A stretch of DNA of 64,000 bases from Aurantiochytrium sp. KH105. Taxonomy: Eukaryota; Sar; Bigyra; Thraustochytrida; Thraustochytriidae. Where the stretch lies: assembly GCA_003116975.1 (NCBI GenBank), contig BGKB01000055.1, positions 1 through 64,000 of the forward strand. Direction: 5' to 3'. The position numbers and the translations under genes were made by a program. Below the pieces are notes generated by a model that was not told where the DNA came from, searched no databases, and was given only the letters and a program-made list of their open reading frames with translations. This document shows positions 51,557 through 61,261 of the stretch, piece after piece (within the stretch, counting starts at the first letter, position 1; each line of letters starts with the position of its first letter).

Positions 51557-54064
51557 CTAGCTTGGCAAGATTGTGCTTTCGCTGCTCACGCTGCTATCGC
51601 TCTTGCTATGAGCGATCTCGCTTGAGCAAGTCAGCGCCTCTACTTCAGCGATGGGCCCGTCTCGTTCACGGTGCTCTGCATCAAAGAACGCGAAAAAGGG
51701 AACCAGACGCAGCGCGCCGCGATGAGGCCAAACCGGGCCAGCAAAGGGAAGAAATCTCGGGTTTGTGAATCGCCCACGCAATGACTTTGAGCTGAGGATC
51801 TCGAACCAAACTGATGTCGTGCGTTGCGCGACATTCTCCTTGATGCGCTGCACGTCGCTGTCGTGCAGAAAGTTGCCGAATCGCGCGCTGTACGTGTGCT
51901 CGGCGAGAAAGACCAATAGTCTTTCGTTGAACTCGAATACATCGGGCTGCTGCCGCACAAGATTATGAACGGCATCAAGAAATTGTACAAAGATAGGGCT
52001 GAACTCCGACGAACTCCGAGATGAGCTGCGCTGTGCAAATTTGTGCCCGAACGCACACCACTCGACCGCCAAGAGCTGGCAAAAGCCGTCAATCGTTCGC
52101 GCGTTCGCGTCGAGAATTATTCGCGCCATGCACACGAGCTGCGGCGTCCGATCAAAGCCATCGCTGCAGTGGACCAACACGGAGCCCTCGCCATTGTGTA
52201 ATCGCCGCGCTACGTACTCTGAGGCAGACAGTATGCCTGCAATATGCGCGAGCCAATGCGAGTTCTGAATACGTTCCCAAAAGACCCCATCGCTTGGCGA
52301 TTCAAAAGCCAACGCAACTTCCGTTACCGAACCCCGCATCGTGTGGATGTTGCCGATCTGGCATAACTGGATCGTCGCGCCTTGGTACGAGCTTGCGCGC
52401 TCCAAGCCACGACCCTGCAAAGTATTACCGAGCACAGCAGGTCGTCCACGCGCATCCACAATAAAAAGGCGTTGTGACGGCTGCACAAGCTTGCTGACGA
52501 GCTGCTCGTCTTCGGAACAACGATGGTTTGTGATCCCAACCATCGGCTGACTGCTGCGGCAAAGAACGGCCCCGGTCCCAGCATGCACCCAGCGCACAAC
52601 TGGAATTCGACCTCGACTACGAAAAGCTGCCACCCTGGCCACCTCTTCCTCTGAGCAAGATGCCGGTACAGCCAAAAAGCGAGGATACGATGTGCAGGTC
52701 CGGAATGCAGAGGTCTGGTCGTGAAGACGAAGAACAAGTCTGTCCTGCGCGGGCGTGCCAACTCGTGTGGCCGCTTCCTCGAGCGCACAATTAAGAATCT
52801 CTAGCTCTTGCCGCGGGTGCCAGCATGCCCAATCTTCCCATGAACGCTCTTGCGGACTCTGAAGCAGCGTGAACGCGATTTGAACACGAGCCTTGCGCTC
52901 CAAAAGGAGGTCGCGCAGGCCTACGAGCTTGCTTGCATTCATGTCGCAACAAAATACGAGGGTCCGCAAGTCATTCGTGACAATCTGCAAGCGAATACCT
53001 TCGATTCGGATCTCATGAATCGCCGCAAGTGGGACTTCAACGCGAGCGCAAACCGTTGCCTCGCTTATAAACGCCTGGTTCGTGACAACAAGGCCGGGAG
53101 TACCAGGCGCTGGAGAATTGCCTTGACCTGAAGGCCCACCTTGCATCAACGGCCACGCGTACATTGCAAAGCTTAGGCGGTAATTCGAGACGCGAAGGAG
53201 CCCGTGAATCAGAGCGTACAAATCGCCGGCGCGCGCATCACGTGAAAGAAAGGACACGTAGTCAAACTCGGCCGTCCACTCTTCCCTTGCGAGTGTCTCG
53301 CGCGGCCCAAGCGCGCGGTCTGTCGCCGCAGGCTTGGGCCCGGCTGCAGATGGCGATGGTCCTACGCTCGGGGTGGGCAGAGTGACGGAGGTAGGAATGG
53401 ATTCACTTGATAGTGTCGGCTTTGATGCCGCCACGTTTGCAGCTGGCGATGGACCTGCGCTCGAGGTGGGCACAGGGACAAAGGTAGGAATCGATTCACT
53501 TGATCGTGTCGGCTTTGATACCGCCACTGAGGCGCTTTCCTCCGCACAAAGGGGGGGCGTGAAGCTCCCGTACGAGATGAGAGCGCGGACTTTTTGCACA
53601 AGTTTGCTTCGGTCCTCTGCTGAACGAAACAAGAACGTTCGTGTAGATATGCTCAGCTTGCGCTCGTCATCATCTAAATTTGCGATTGAGATCTCGAGCG
53701 TGAACCCAAACTCGCTCGGGCCAAACAATCTGCGAAAGGGCAGCTTATTGTCCTCCTCGGCGTCAAGACGAAGAATGCAGCGAATCGGAATTTTCTTGGC
53801 GCGCCCTTCTGGGTTCACGAGCAAGAGGGCACCCAGGGTTTTGTGCAAGACCAGGAGTCGTTGCTTGAGTCGCAGCTTGCTACGTTTGAGCGCTTGAAAG
53901 CTGACAAAGCCTGTCTCCTCAAGCGCGCTCTCCGCTTCGCCAGCGGTGCTGTCCCGCGTCCCGCGACGCACCTGCTGCGCCAGGGCGCGATCCGGTGTCC
54001 AGGACCATTCCACGGCGCCGCTGAGGTCGCGCCACGTCGCTACGGCGCGCTCGCGCTCGCTCAT
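51557..54064 (-). CDS. Myotubularin-related phosphoinositide 3-phosphatase
   Basis: 835 residues from ATG 54064. Residues about 50-165 form a PH/GRAM-like beta module. Residues 183-240 are a Ser/Pro linker with two copies of about 30 residues (SKPT-SSESIPT). A second GRAM-like segment lies near 262-400 (LYALIHGLLRVSNYRLSF, then LQIVTNDLRTLVFCCDM). The phosphatase domain follows, with PVVRWVHAGTGAVLCRSSQP, the active-site CX5R as VHCSDGFDRT (Cys633), VEWCAFGHKFAQR and FEFNERLLVFLAEHTYSARFGNFL, all in myotubularin order. Most relatives have CSDGWDR; here Phe replaces Trp. The catalytic Cys, Asp and Arg are kept, so it should be active on PI3P and PI(3,5)P2 at endosomes. Confidence 0.95.
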   Translation of the reverse strand: MSERERAVATWRDLSGAVEWSWTPDRALAQQVRRGTRDSTAGEAESALEETGFVSFQALKRSKLRLKQRLLVLHKTLGALLLVNPEGRAKKIPIRCILRLDAEEDNKLPFRRLFGPSEFGFTLEISIANLDDDERKLSISTRTFLFRSAEDRSKLVQKVRALISYGSFTPPLCAEESASVAVSKPTRSSESIPTFVPVPTSSAGPSPAANVAASKPTLSSESIPTSVTLPTPSVGPSPSAAGPKPAATDRALGPRETLAREEWTAEFDYVSFLSRDARAGDLYALIHGLLRVSNYRLSFAMYAWPLMQGGPSGQGNSPAPGTPGLVVTNQAFISEATVCARVEVPLAAIHEIRIEGIRLQIVTNDLRTLVFCCDMNASKLVGLRDLLLERKARVQIAFTLLQSPQERSWEDWACWHPRQELEILNCALEEAATRVGTPAQDRLVLRLHDQTSAFRTCTSYPRFLAVPASCSEEEVARVAAFRSRGRIPVVRWVHAGTGAVLCRSSQPMVGITNHRCSEDEQLVSKLVQPSQRLFIVDARGRPAVLGNTLQGRGLERASSYQGATIQLCQIGNIHTMRGSVTEVALAFESPSDGVFWERIQNSHWLAHIAGILSASEYVARRLHNGEGSVLVHCSDGFDRTPQLVCMARIILDANARTIDGFCQLLAVEWCAFGHKFAQRSSSRSSSEFSPIFVQFLDAVHNLVRQQPDVFEFNERLLVFLAEHTYSARFGNFLHDSDVQRIKENVAQRTTSVWFEILSSKSLRGRFTNPRFLPFAGPVWPHRGALRLVPFFAFFDAEHRERDGPIAEVEALTCSSEIAHSKSDSSVSSESTILPS
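53345..53518 (-). repeat. Two tandem copies of a coding linker repeat
   Basis: Within the myotubularin gene, two near-identical units of about 90 bp encode SKPT(R/L)SSESIPT followed by a Pro/Ser stretch and GPSP. They look like a recent in-frame tandem duplication. Confidence 0.85.
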
Positions 54065-54556
54065 GCCGCACGGCCTGCGCGGTCACCTAGACTCGCAGTC
54101 AAGACCTGCTTCTCGCTCTTAGCATTGCGGGTCTGTCTCGCTCGATCTGTCACTCGTGACCGCGATTTCTCGCCTCGTCTGTCGGGTTGTCTGGATGTAG
54201 CTGGCCGCCTGATCGACTGGACCGGCTGGCTGGCTGGACTGGGCCAGCCTGATCAAGCCAAAGCTTTTGATGTGAGCCTATAGCCTCCTATCGATCGCAT
54301 CACACATTTGATGCCATTGCAGTTGCAGTGAAGCGCACACCTCAACGGACACTAATAAGTTAGCAGTAGCCAGCTTGTTTACCTATAGCCTACTAGACTT
54401 GCCTAGTATACTTATCGTGCTTACTCGCTTACAATGTTTGCTTCTTCGATTGCTTACAAGCTCACTTGCTTGCTTGCGTGCTTGCTTGCTTGCTTGCTTG
54501 CCTGCTGGCTAGGCAAAAATGCATGCGTCCGGAAGGGGGCAGGCCTCACGAGCGGG
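54065..54556. other. Divergent promoter region with CTTG microsatellite
   Basis: Between the starts of the myotubularin gene (-) and the coiled-coil gene (+). The right part has (CTTG)n at about 54466-54502. A frame from ATG 54434 crosses the repeat and enters the coiled-coil gene, giving CLLACLLACLLAC; I treat it as 5' leader. Confidence 0.55.
54466..54502. repeat. (CTTG)n microsatellite
   Basis: About nine CTTG units with one GTG interruption, immediately upstream of the chosen start of the coiled-coil gene. Confidence 0.95.
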
Positions 54557-56734
54557 ATGCTCGAGTATGAGGCCGAGGAGGTAGGGCGCCGCCTGCGCAC
54601 AATACTGGATCGGATCAGCACGGAACGAACGCACCGCAATGGACCGCAGTTCTGCCGCAAGCTTGTCGAGCGCGAACTCGAGCATTTCGTGCAAAGAGCG
54701 CAAACAGCGGACGAGCGCGAGCTCGCCATTTGCAAAGATCGTCTCAGCGACGCCAAAAGGGAGTCCGAGTTGCTGCGCAAACGCGTACGCGAGCTCGAAG
54801 ACCGCGTCAGCAACCGCGAGGACCTTCTCGAGACCCAACGCCTCGCATTCATGAAAGAAATTATTGGTCTCAAAGAAGCCCTTTTTGGTGCCAGACGGCA
54901 ACAACAGGTCGTCGAAGGCAACCAGGGCGGACGCTCTGCGCACCTATCATCCCCGTTGAACACCCCATCCCACGCTGAGGTCTTACAGCATGCGCCCGAC
55001 GCCGACGCTCTCGTGGAGAATTTCAGACAGACCAAACCGGGTCTCGGAAGTTTTGGCGAGGCCCTCGACGACGCAACTTCGCCAGGTGGACTTCTCGGCA
55101 TCCAGAATGCGGAGGTCCAGTTTGCAGGTGAAGAAGAGAATCACCTCGCAAACAATCGAGCGAGCTACCACCCTCGGGGGAGGGACGGTGGTGCGGATGG
55201 CGAGCACAACAGTTCTCAACAGCATCTCGACAATGGCGCAGCCATTTCTCAAAAACAGAAAATTAGCATTCTCACAGCACGCTTACAAAGCGCTCAAGCG
55301 CGCGTTGCCAGCGTCATTGATGAAATGGCAAGCTTGCAACGCGCAAAATCAGTCGCGGACAAAGAAAATGCTGAACTCAAAGGGAAGCTTGAGTTTCTTG
55401 AACGCTTCGATGTCAAAGCTATTAAGAGCGAGCTTGCCGAGGCCAAGGCACAACTTGAAAGTGAGCAAGAGCTGCGTCGTAAGAACGCTGCAGAAGCCTT
55501 GCGTCTTCAGACGCTGCACGAAGAAACAATCGAAAACCTGAGTGAACGCGTCGAGCGAGCCGAGCCACAGTTGCGCAGTGTACTTCGCACCTTTTCCGCG
55601 GGGCTTAACGTGGAAATGGACGTCTTTAGCGGCCAGGTCCGACGTGCACTCTCGCGCTCGTCAGAACAACTTCAGCGCGTCTCCCGTGCCGCGGGGCTTG
55701 CCGAGCTGCAATTCCAGTACCATCCTATGGTGGTCAAGCTGCGGCGCGAAGTTGCACAAAAGACAGCTCGGAACGCGGATCTTGAGCGCCGGGTCAAAGC
55801 ACACGAGCGGCGCGCCGAGGAAACGCGCAAAAGTGAGATGCGTCGTCTTGCCTCGTTTCGGAAGATGTCAAGCCGCCAGGGAAGTAACATGCACATCATG
55901 AATGCATCATCTCGTCATATTGCTAAGCGTCCCAGCAATGCAAGCTTAGTCCTCACGTCGTCCAAGACGAGCTCGATTCGCCGCATGAATCCGATCGAGA
56001 GACAAGTATCGCGTCAAACAATGCTGCCCAGAAGTAGCACAGAAGTGCCCAGGGAGATGCAGATGCTTCTCGAAGAGGACAGAGAGGTCATAGAGTCTGA
56101 CGCAAGGCCCTCAGCTTTGCTTTCTGTCACGCTCGCGCTACAAGGAGTCCAGGGCGGTGAACTTGAGGAGGGTGACGCAACAACCGAACTTGATTCCCCG
56201 GCTGCAGCGCCTAGCCCATCGCCAACGTTTGATACTGTAGGTCCCACAGCCGAAGAATCGAAGCGACGCGCTACACTGCAAAATTCACTTACCGAGCAAG
56301 TGGCCAAGCTCGAACGCATGCGTTCCGAGCTTTCTGCAATCTCTTCGCAAAAGTCTGCGCCGTGGCAGTTGGAAGTGGCTGCTTCCGAAGCCCGGCGATC
56401 GGCCGCAGACACGAATGCGCTCATGAACCTTGCTCAACATGCCGGACCCGCCTCGTTGTGCCAGCTCAATGTTGTGCTCTCTGAGCTTGACGCTGAGCTC
56501 GACAGAGCGCGTCAGAACCGCCAAGCAACGCGCCCAAAGTCAGCCGCGCACTCGCGTCGTCCGGAGTCAGCACGCAAGAACGCGCGCGCTCTGCACGAGC
56601 CCGAGCTTGGACCCAAGCAGCACTTCCCGAGCCAAGGCGCTGCGCGACCTGCCTTTCGGTCCATTAGCCAGATTGTGGCAGACACTGGCGAGGGTTTACG
56701 GGCTCGGGCTCGGGGTCGCAAACATGAACTGTAA
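54557..56734 (+). CDS. Coiled-coil protein, function unknown
   Basis: 725 residues from ATG 54557 (MLEYEAEEVGRRL), preferred over ATG 54434 because the intervening 41 codons are a microsatellite translation. Predicted coiled coils at roughly 60-115 and 235-430, rich in heptads (CKDRLSDAKRESELLRKRVRE, LTARLQSAQARVASVIDEMA, KLEFLERF-DVKAIKSELAEAK). The last third is Ser/Arg/Pro-rich, ending RARGRKHEL. There is no motor, kinase or membrane segment. Scaffold or cytoskeletal linker is the likely class; I cannot name it. Confidence 0.7.
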   Translation: MLEYEAEEVGRRLRTILDRISTERTHRNGPQFCRKLVERELEHFVQRAQTADERELAICKDRLSDAKRESELLRKRVRELEDRVSNREDLLETQRLAFMKEIIGLKEALFGARRQQQVVEGNQGGRSAHLSSPLNTPSHAEVLQHAPDADALVENFRQTKPGLGSFGEALDDATSPGGLLGIQNAEVQFAGEEENHLANNRASYHPRGRDGGADGEHNSSQQHLDNGAAISQKQKISILTARLQSAQARVASVIDEMASLQRAKSVADKENAELKGKLEFLERFDVKAIKSELAEAKAQLESEQELRRKNAAEALRLQTLHEETIENLSERVERAEPQLRSVLRTFSAGLNVEMDVFSGQVRRALSRSSEQLQRVSRAAGLAELQFQYHPMVVKLRREVAQKTARNADLERRVKAHERRAEETRKSEMRRLASFRKMSSRQGSNMHIMNASSRHIAKRPSNASLVLTSSKTSSIRRMNPIERQVSRQTMLPRSSTEVPREMQMLLEEDREVIESDARPSALLSVTLALQGVQGGELEEGDATTELDSPAAAPSPSPTFDTVGPTAEESKRRATLQNSLTEQVAKLERMRSELSAISSQKSAPWQLEVAASEARRSAADTNALMNLAQHAGPASLCQLNVVLSELDAELDRARQNRQATRPKSAAHSRRPESARKNARALHEPELGPKQHFPSQGAARPAFRSISQIVADTGEGLRARARGRKHEL

Positions 56735-56832
56735 GCCTCTCTCACAATCTATTCTCCTTTTGAAGGATATTTTCGAGACGTCAGTCTGTGAAAGTAAAAT
56801 ATCTTCTTGTGCAATAAATTATTAGAAACACT

Positions 56833-57366
56833 TTAACGGAGGCTGCCCACGATGGGGTACTTTGCCGACAATTTATCATACCACTCTGTGAGCAAGGCTG
56901 TTTCATCGGAATTGAGATCGTCGGTCCGTGGATCATGCACGAGATCCGGATCCAGTTTCATTTTAGCGAGCGCCCGCGAGGCATCGCGACCAGCGAGGAG
57001 GGCGTACCCGCCATCAGGCCCGTAGAACCCCGACGAGGACACATCAAAGACCACGCCCTTGAGCGCAATGTAAACAGGTTCGCCATCATGACCATTGAAC
57101 TTGGCGAGCTCCGCGCGCGAAAAGTCGCGCAGACGTCGCATGATCGCGTTACATTGGAGCGCGGTGAGCCCGCTCTGCTGCGGCGCCCGCGCGAGAGCTC
57201 TCGCGCGGGCGCTGCTCTTCTCGAGCTCCAGCAGGCAGGTCTCCGTCTCGTCCACGTCGGGCCTCAGCCCTCGGCATCTGCTGCATCCGCACTGCGGTTC
57301 GCCGGACCCCGGCCGGACGGTCGCGCTCGGCGCGAGGTGGCCCGCGAGCACCTCCACGCGTCTCAT
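56833..57366 (-). CDS. MAPR-type cytochrome b5-like heme protein
   Basis: 177 residues from ATG 57366; ATG 57141 (MRRLRDFSRAEL) would give only the domain, 102 residues. The membrane-associated progesterone receptor (MAPR) domain is complete: DFSRAELAKFNGHDGEPVYIALKGVVFDV, then the FYGPDGGYALLAGRDASRALAKM signature and a DDLNSDETALLTEWYDKLSAKYPIVG end. In PGRMC proteins heme binds through a Tyr in the FYGP/YALLAG region. The family usually has an N-terminal transmembrane helix; none is seen here, and the N-terminal 75 residues are Cys/Arg-rich, so this form is probably soluble. Roles in cytochrome P450 and sterol metabolism are known for relatives. Confidence 0.9.
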   Translation of the reverse strand: MRRVEVLAGHLAPSATVRPGSGEPQCGCSRCRGLRPDVDETETCLLELEKSSARARALARAPQQSGLTALQCNAIMRRLRDFSRAELAKFNGHDGEPVYIALKGVVFDVSSSGFYGPDGGYALLAGRDASRALAKMKLDPDLVHDPRTDDLNSDETALLTEWYDKLSAKYPIVGSLR

Positions 57367-57720
57367 CGCCGCGGTGCCAGCGCGCTGGCTGCCCGCCTGG
57401 CCTTCGGGCTTCGGGCTGCTCGCTCTCTTTCACGATCGGAGTCTGTCGTCGCGATGCCGCTTCGAGCCACGATCGGAGTCTGCGCGGCTCCCCCGCTCCC
57501 GTGTCTCCGCACCCCCTCCTTCGCGCGCGAACTTACAGGACCCAGCTCCAGGGAAACTGTAAAACGGTGTGCACTGGAGGCCGCCTAGAGACGATTTCTC
57601 GCAGGCCTGCCTGCCTGCCTGCCTGCCTGCTCGGCGCGCGGGCGGCAGGGGCGCCTGCTGCGCGAGCCTCGCTGCCCTTTGCGAGCCTCCTCGCAGGCGC
57701 TTTTGTTGGCTGGAAAGGAA
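57367..57720. other. Divergent promoter region
   Basis: Between the MAPR gene (-) and the ZnF-IQ-LRR gene (+). GC-rich with a CCTG run at 57604-57630. No gene seen. Confidence 0.6.
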
Positions 57721-60700
57721 ATGGGGACTTTCCAGGACGCGCCTCTTGCGCCGCGAAGAGACTGGGCGACGCGGTGGAAGCGACGACACGTTGTGCCGTG
57801 GAACTGCACGCTTTGCGGCAGGGAAAACGCATACGGGACGCAAAGATGCGTGCAGTGCGGCAAGCTTCCGCCTGCAACAGGTGAGTCGCCCCGTGGGGCA
57901 TTCTCGTGTGGCCTCGCCATGCGTGCGAAATGCCAGCGGCTCTGACTAACATAAGCATTCGCTTCTTCGACACTTTTTTTCAGCCAATCTTCGCGTCCAA
58001 GATGCTGCAGCGACACTTGTGCAAGGCATTGTCAGGCGAAAACTTGCCAAGAAAAAATTATTAGCGCAATGCGAAATGCGCGTGCGGAAACGCTTCGACC
58101 GCAGATCAGGATCCGTGTATCTAGAAGATTTGCAAACTGGAACGAGGCTTCGGTACGTGGAGCGTCTCATCGCGCATGATTTGGACATGGACGAGAGAGA
58201 AGAACTCGAGTTTGAAGACTTTCAAAAACAGCAACATGAGGAAATGCGCCTCAAACTCGCATTTGCCGAGCGCGAGACGAAACGTAACATCGAGCGTGAC
58301 GCCCGTCAAGCGGCAAAAGAACAGGCCGCCATCGACGAGCTCGCTGGACGATGGGCTGGACCGCTTAAAGCCGCAAACATTACTGGGGAACTTATCGCAA
58401 ATTGGCTCCGGTTCACTGAAATCAGTCCGCTGGTATGGGAAATGGGGCCTCAGCTCACGCTGATCCGTCTTATAGGAAATCCTCTCGTACGCGTTCCCGG
58501 TAGTCTGTTCCTCTCGCTGTCACAATTAGAAATCATCAGTTTTAGCAACTGCGGTCTCGTAGAGCTACCTGAGGAAATCACGACGCTCAATCAGCTTCGC
58601 GATCTCAATCTGATGCGAAATGAGCTCGAAAGTCTACCATCGCGAATTGGGGACCTCGCCAAGCTCGAGGGCTTGCACGTCTCATGCAACAAGCTAAAAT
58701 CGCTTCCAGAAAGTATTGGAGCGCTGCAAGCCATGCCGCGTCTCGGCATCGAGAAAAATCAGATTTCAGATCTTCCAGCAACAATCGTTGATATGAACTG
58801 TAAGATCATGTCCTGGACCCAGGCGGGGCTCGTGCGTCTGCCAGAGAATCTCGCGGCTTTTGGGTCAAAGCTTGTCTCTCTCACAGCTGACCACAATCGC
58901 ATTCGTCGTATTCCCAAAGGCATCGGCAAGCTATCTCAGCTCAGACATTTGTCGTTATGCAACAATCTCATCAAATTCATCCCGGATGAGATTTGCAAGT
59001 GCCAAAATCTTGAGCGGCTTTGGCTCGACTGGAATCAGATCAGCGAGCTTCCCTCCGAATTTCCCAACCTCGAGAAACTACAGTCCATCCATCTCGAGGG
59101 CAATCCGATGCGAGTTCCACAAATGGATGTGGTCGTGCAAGGCGTCCCCGCGCTTCGAACCTGGTTTGAGAGCAACATCAACCTTTATCGCGACAAGGAA
59201 CGCAAGCGCATTGTGGAGCACCTCCAAAGTATACTTGCAATTCTCGCAGAAGAGGGACTGCATGATCCCAGTCTCTTTATCGCTGGCATGAAGACGGATG
59301 ATATTGGTGATCCTGCACACGATCTCTATTTTGCATTTGTGCCTGGCTACTTGCGGGAGGTCGCCATCCCACGCTTTAATGCCTTTATCCAAGAACTCTT
59401 CAAAAACCAAGTAGAGGCGGAAAGGCGCCGCAAGCTGTATACTCGACGTCAAGAGCTCGCGGAACGTCAGGAGCAACTTGAGATCGAGTTGTCCGAGTCG
59501 CTCGAGTTCGAGTCCCTTCAAAGCACGGCGCTGCCTGGCAACAACACGCAAGCGGATCAAGATCACGAGAATGAACCGGAGTCGACTGGCGGCGGAAACG
59601 AGGCGCGTGATGAAGACCACGACAGCATGTTTGGCTCACCTGTTGATGGTACAGATATTCTTGGTCCTTTCGACGGCAAGGATGACGGGGAAGCCGAACA
59701 TGAGGTGGTCAAGCAGGTATCCTCCACGGTGCGTCAAAAGGAGGTCATCCTAAAAGAACTTGCGGCGACACAGGCTGCGCTGCATGGCCAATTTGGCGCC
59801 GTACAGACTGAGCGTACCCCCGAGGAAAAGCGTGTGCGTCTGACCAAGATTGCACTCGGCAAGGTGCGTCGTATCCTTGAACCCTTCGATTTCACGGACA
59901 TGGACATTGAAGAAGCTTTACAAACCTTTGAAGATCGTTTTGGCAAAGTCTTTGTAACAGACCAGACAGCACGCTTTCGACGCTGCTCATGCATGCGAAA
60001 TGGTGAGCCAAGACTCTGTGTGCCACCAAATCTTCACTTTAATTGCGAGCGACGCGCTAGCATGCTAAAGATTGGTCTCGTGACGTACTTTACTCGTGCG
60101 CAGCGCGACTCCATAAACGAAGAGACCCGTGTACTCGACGAACGGTTGATCGAGGTAGATCAAGAGGCAAAGACCTATGCTACCAGCGAAAAAGGCAAAG
60201 CTTTCTTTCGGCTCTTGGCGCACGCTGAAGCGGGCAACCTTCTCGAACAAGAGCGACGTGAGCGTTTCGTTCTTCGAAAGCAAGTCCGTTTAGAGCGGCG
60301 ACGGCGGCGAAAGCACGCGAGTATCAACAAAAAGAAAGAGGCTCTGCTCAAGGCCAGAGATGAGCGCACGGAGCGTCTCAACAAGGTACGATTCAAGTAC
60401 ACGGCCCAACTCGAGCGTCTTCGCGGTTGGGAAGCGCAAGAGTGCAGCGATCGAATTCGTGAGATCGACGACGATCTTGCAAATCATCCGCAGGATATGG
60501 CTCTGGAGATTTTACAGATCGAAGAAGATACCGTCGACGAGCGCTTCAAGGTGCGATCTGACGCGGAGGTCATTATGGCAAGGTACAGGCCACGCGGGCG
60601 CCTTCGAGCTTATTTGCACGAACGATTGACAATGATGCACGCGCGGCGTGCGCAAGATCTTCGAAAGAAGCTCGAGGAAGCTTATGCTCTGGCGGAGCGC

Positions 60701-61072
60701 CGTCGCGTTTCGCTGGAGACGCGACGAGAATACCGCGTGATGCGACGAATTATGTTTAATTGGATGCATCTCGGGGTGCGCATGACCTTTGAGTCGTGGA
60801 GAGAGCACACGCGACGGACAGTATATTGGCGAAAATATCTTGCCATGGAGCGAGATAATCAGCGTCAGCTTGACGAAGCTGCCAAAGATGCTGAAAAGAT
60901 CTTTCAAGCGGCTGAGTATGCCAAGTGGACGGAGCGGATCGACCCTTTTAGCGATCTTCCCTACTGGGAGCACTGCGAGACGTTTGAAGTTCGTCACGAC
61001 CCTCCAGTCCTCGAAGAGTGCGACTATGTTCCGCGCGTACCCATGCGTCGGGGATCTTTATCGATGGCATGA
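57721..61072 (+). CDS. RanBP2-type zinc finger / IQ / LRR / coiled-coil protein, two exons
   Basis: Exon 1 57721-57880, exon 2 57984-61072, intron 103 nt (GTGAGT donor, T-rich tract and CAG acceptor); 1082 residues in frame. Exon 1 holds a RanBP2-type zinc finger at 26-47 (W27, C29, C32, C43, C46). The splice joins it to an IQ-like motif AATLVQGIVRRKLAKKKL at 61-78. LRRs follow at about 215-435 (LVELPEEITTLNQLRDLNL, NELESLPSRIGDLAKLEGL, RIPKGIGKLSQLRHLSL), then a long helical region with Arg/Glu-rich coiled coils to the end, including a Cys-rich stretch RRCSCMRNGEPRLC. The closing WTERIDPFSDLPYWEHCE block is the sort seen in ciliary IQ/LRR proteins. Function unknown; calmodulin binding is plausible. 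Confidence 0.85.
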
Positions 61073-61170
61073 AAAGTAAATTATAGAAAGGGAGAGAGTA
61101 AAAAGAAGGTGGAAGGATAAAGAGAGTAAGGTATTTGGGGTGAAATTGCGTTGTTGGATTATTCAATTGC

Positions 61171-61206
61171 CAGCTAGCTAGCTAGCTAGCTTGCTTGCTT
61201 GCTTGC
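61171..61206. repeat. GCTA then CTTG microsatellite
   Basis: AGCTAGCTA units running directly into TTGCTTGC units, between two convergent genes. Confidence 0.9.
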
Positions 61207-61261
61207 ATAAGTCGACTCTGCAGTGGCGAAAGAGAGGAAAAGACTTTAAAATATAAAAGTC

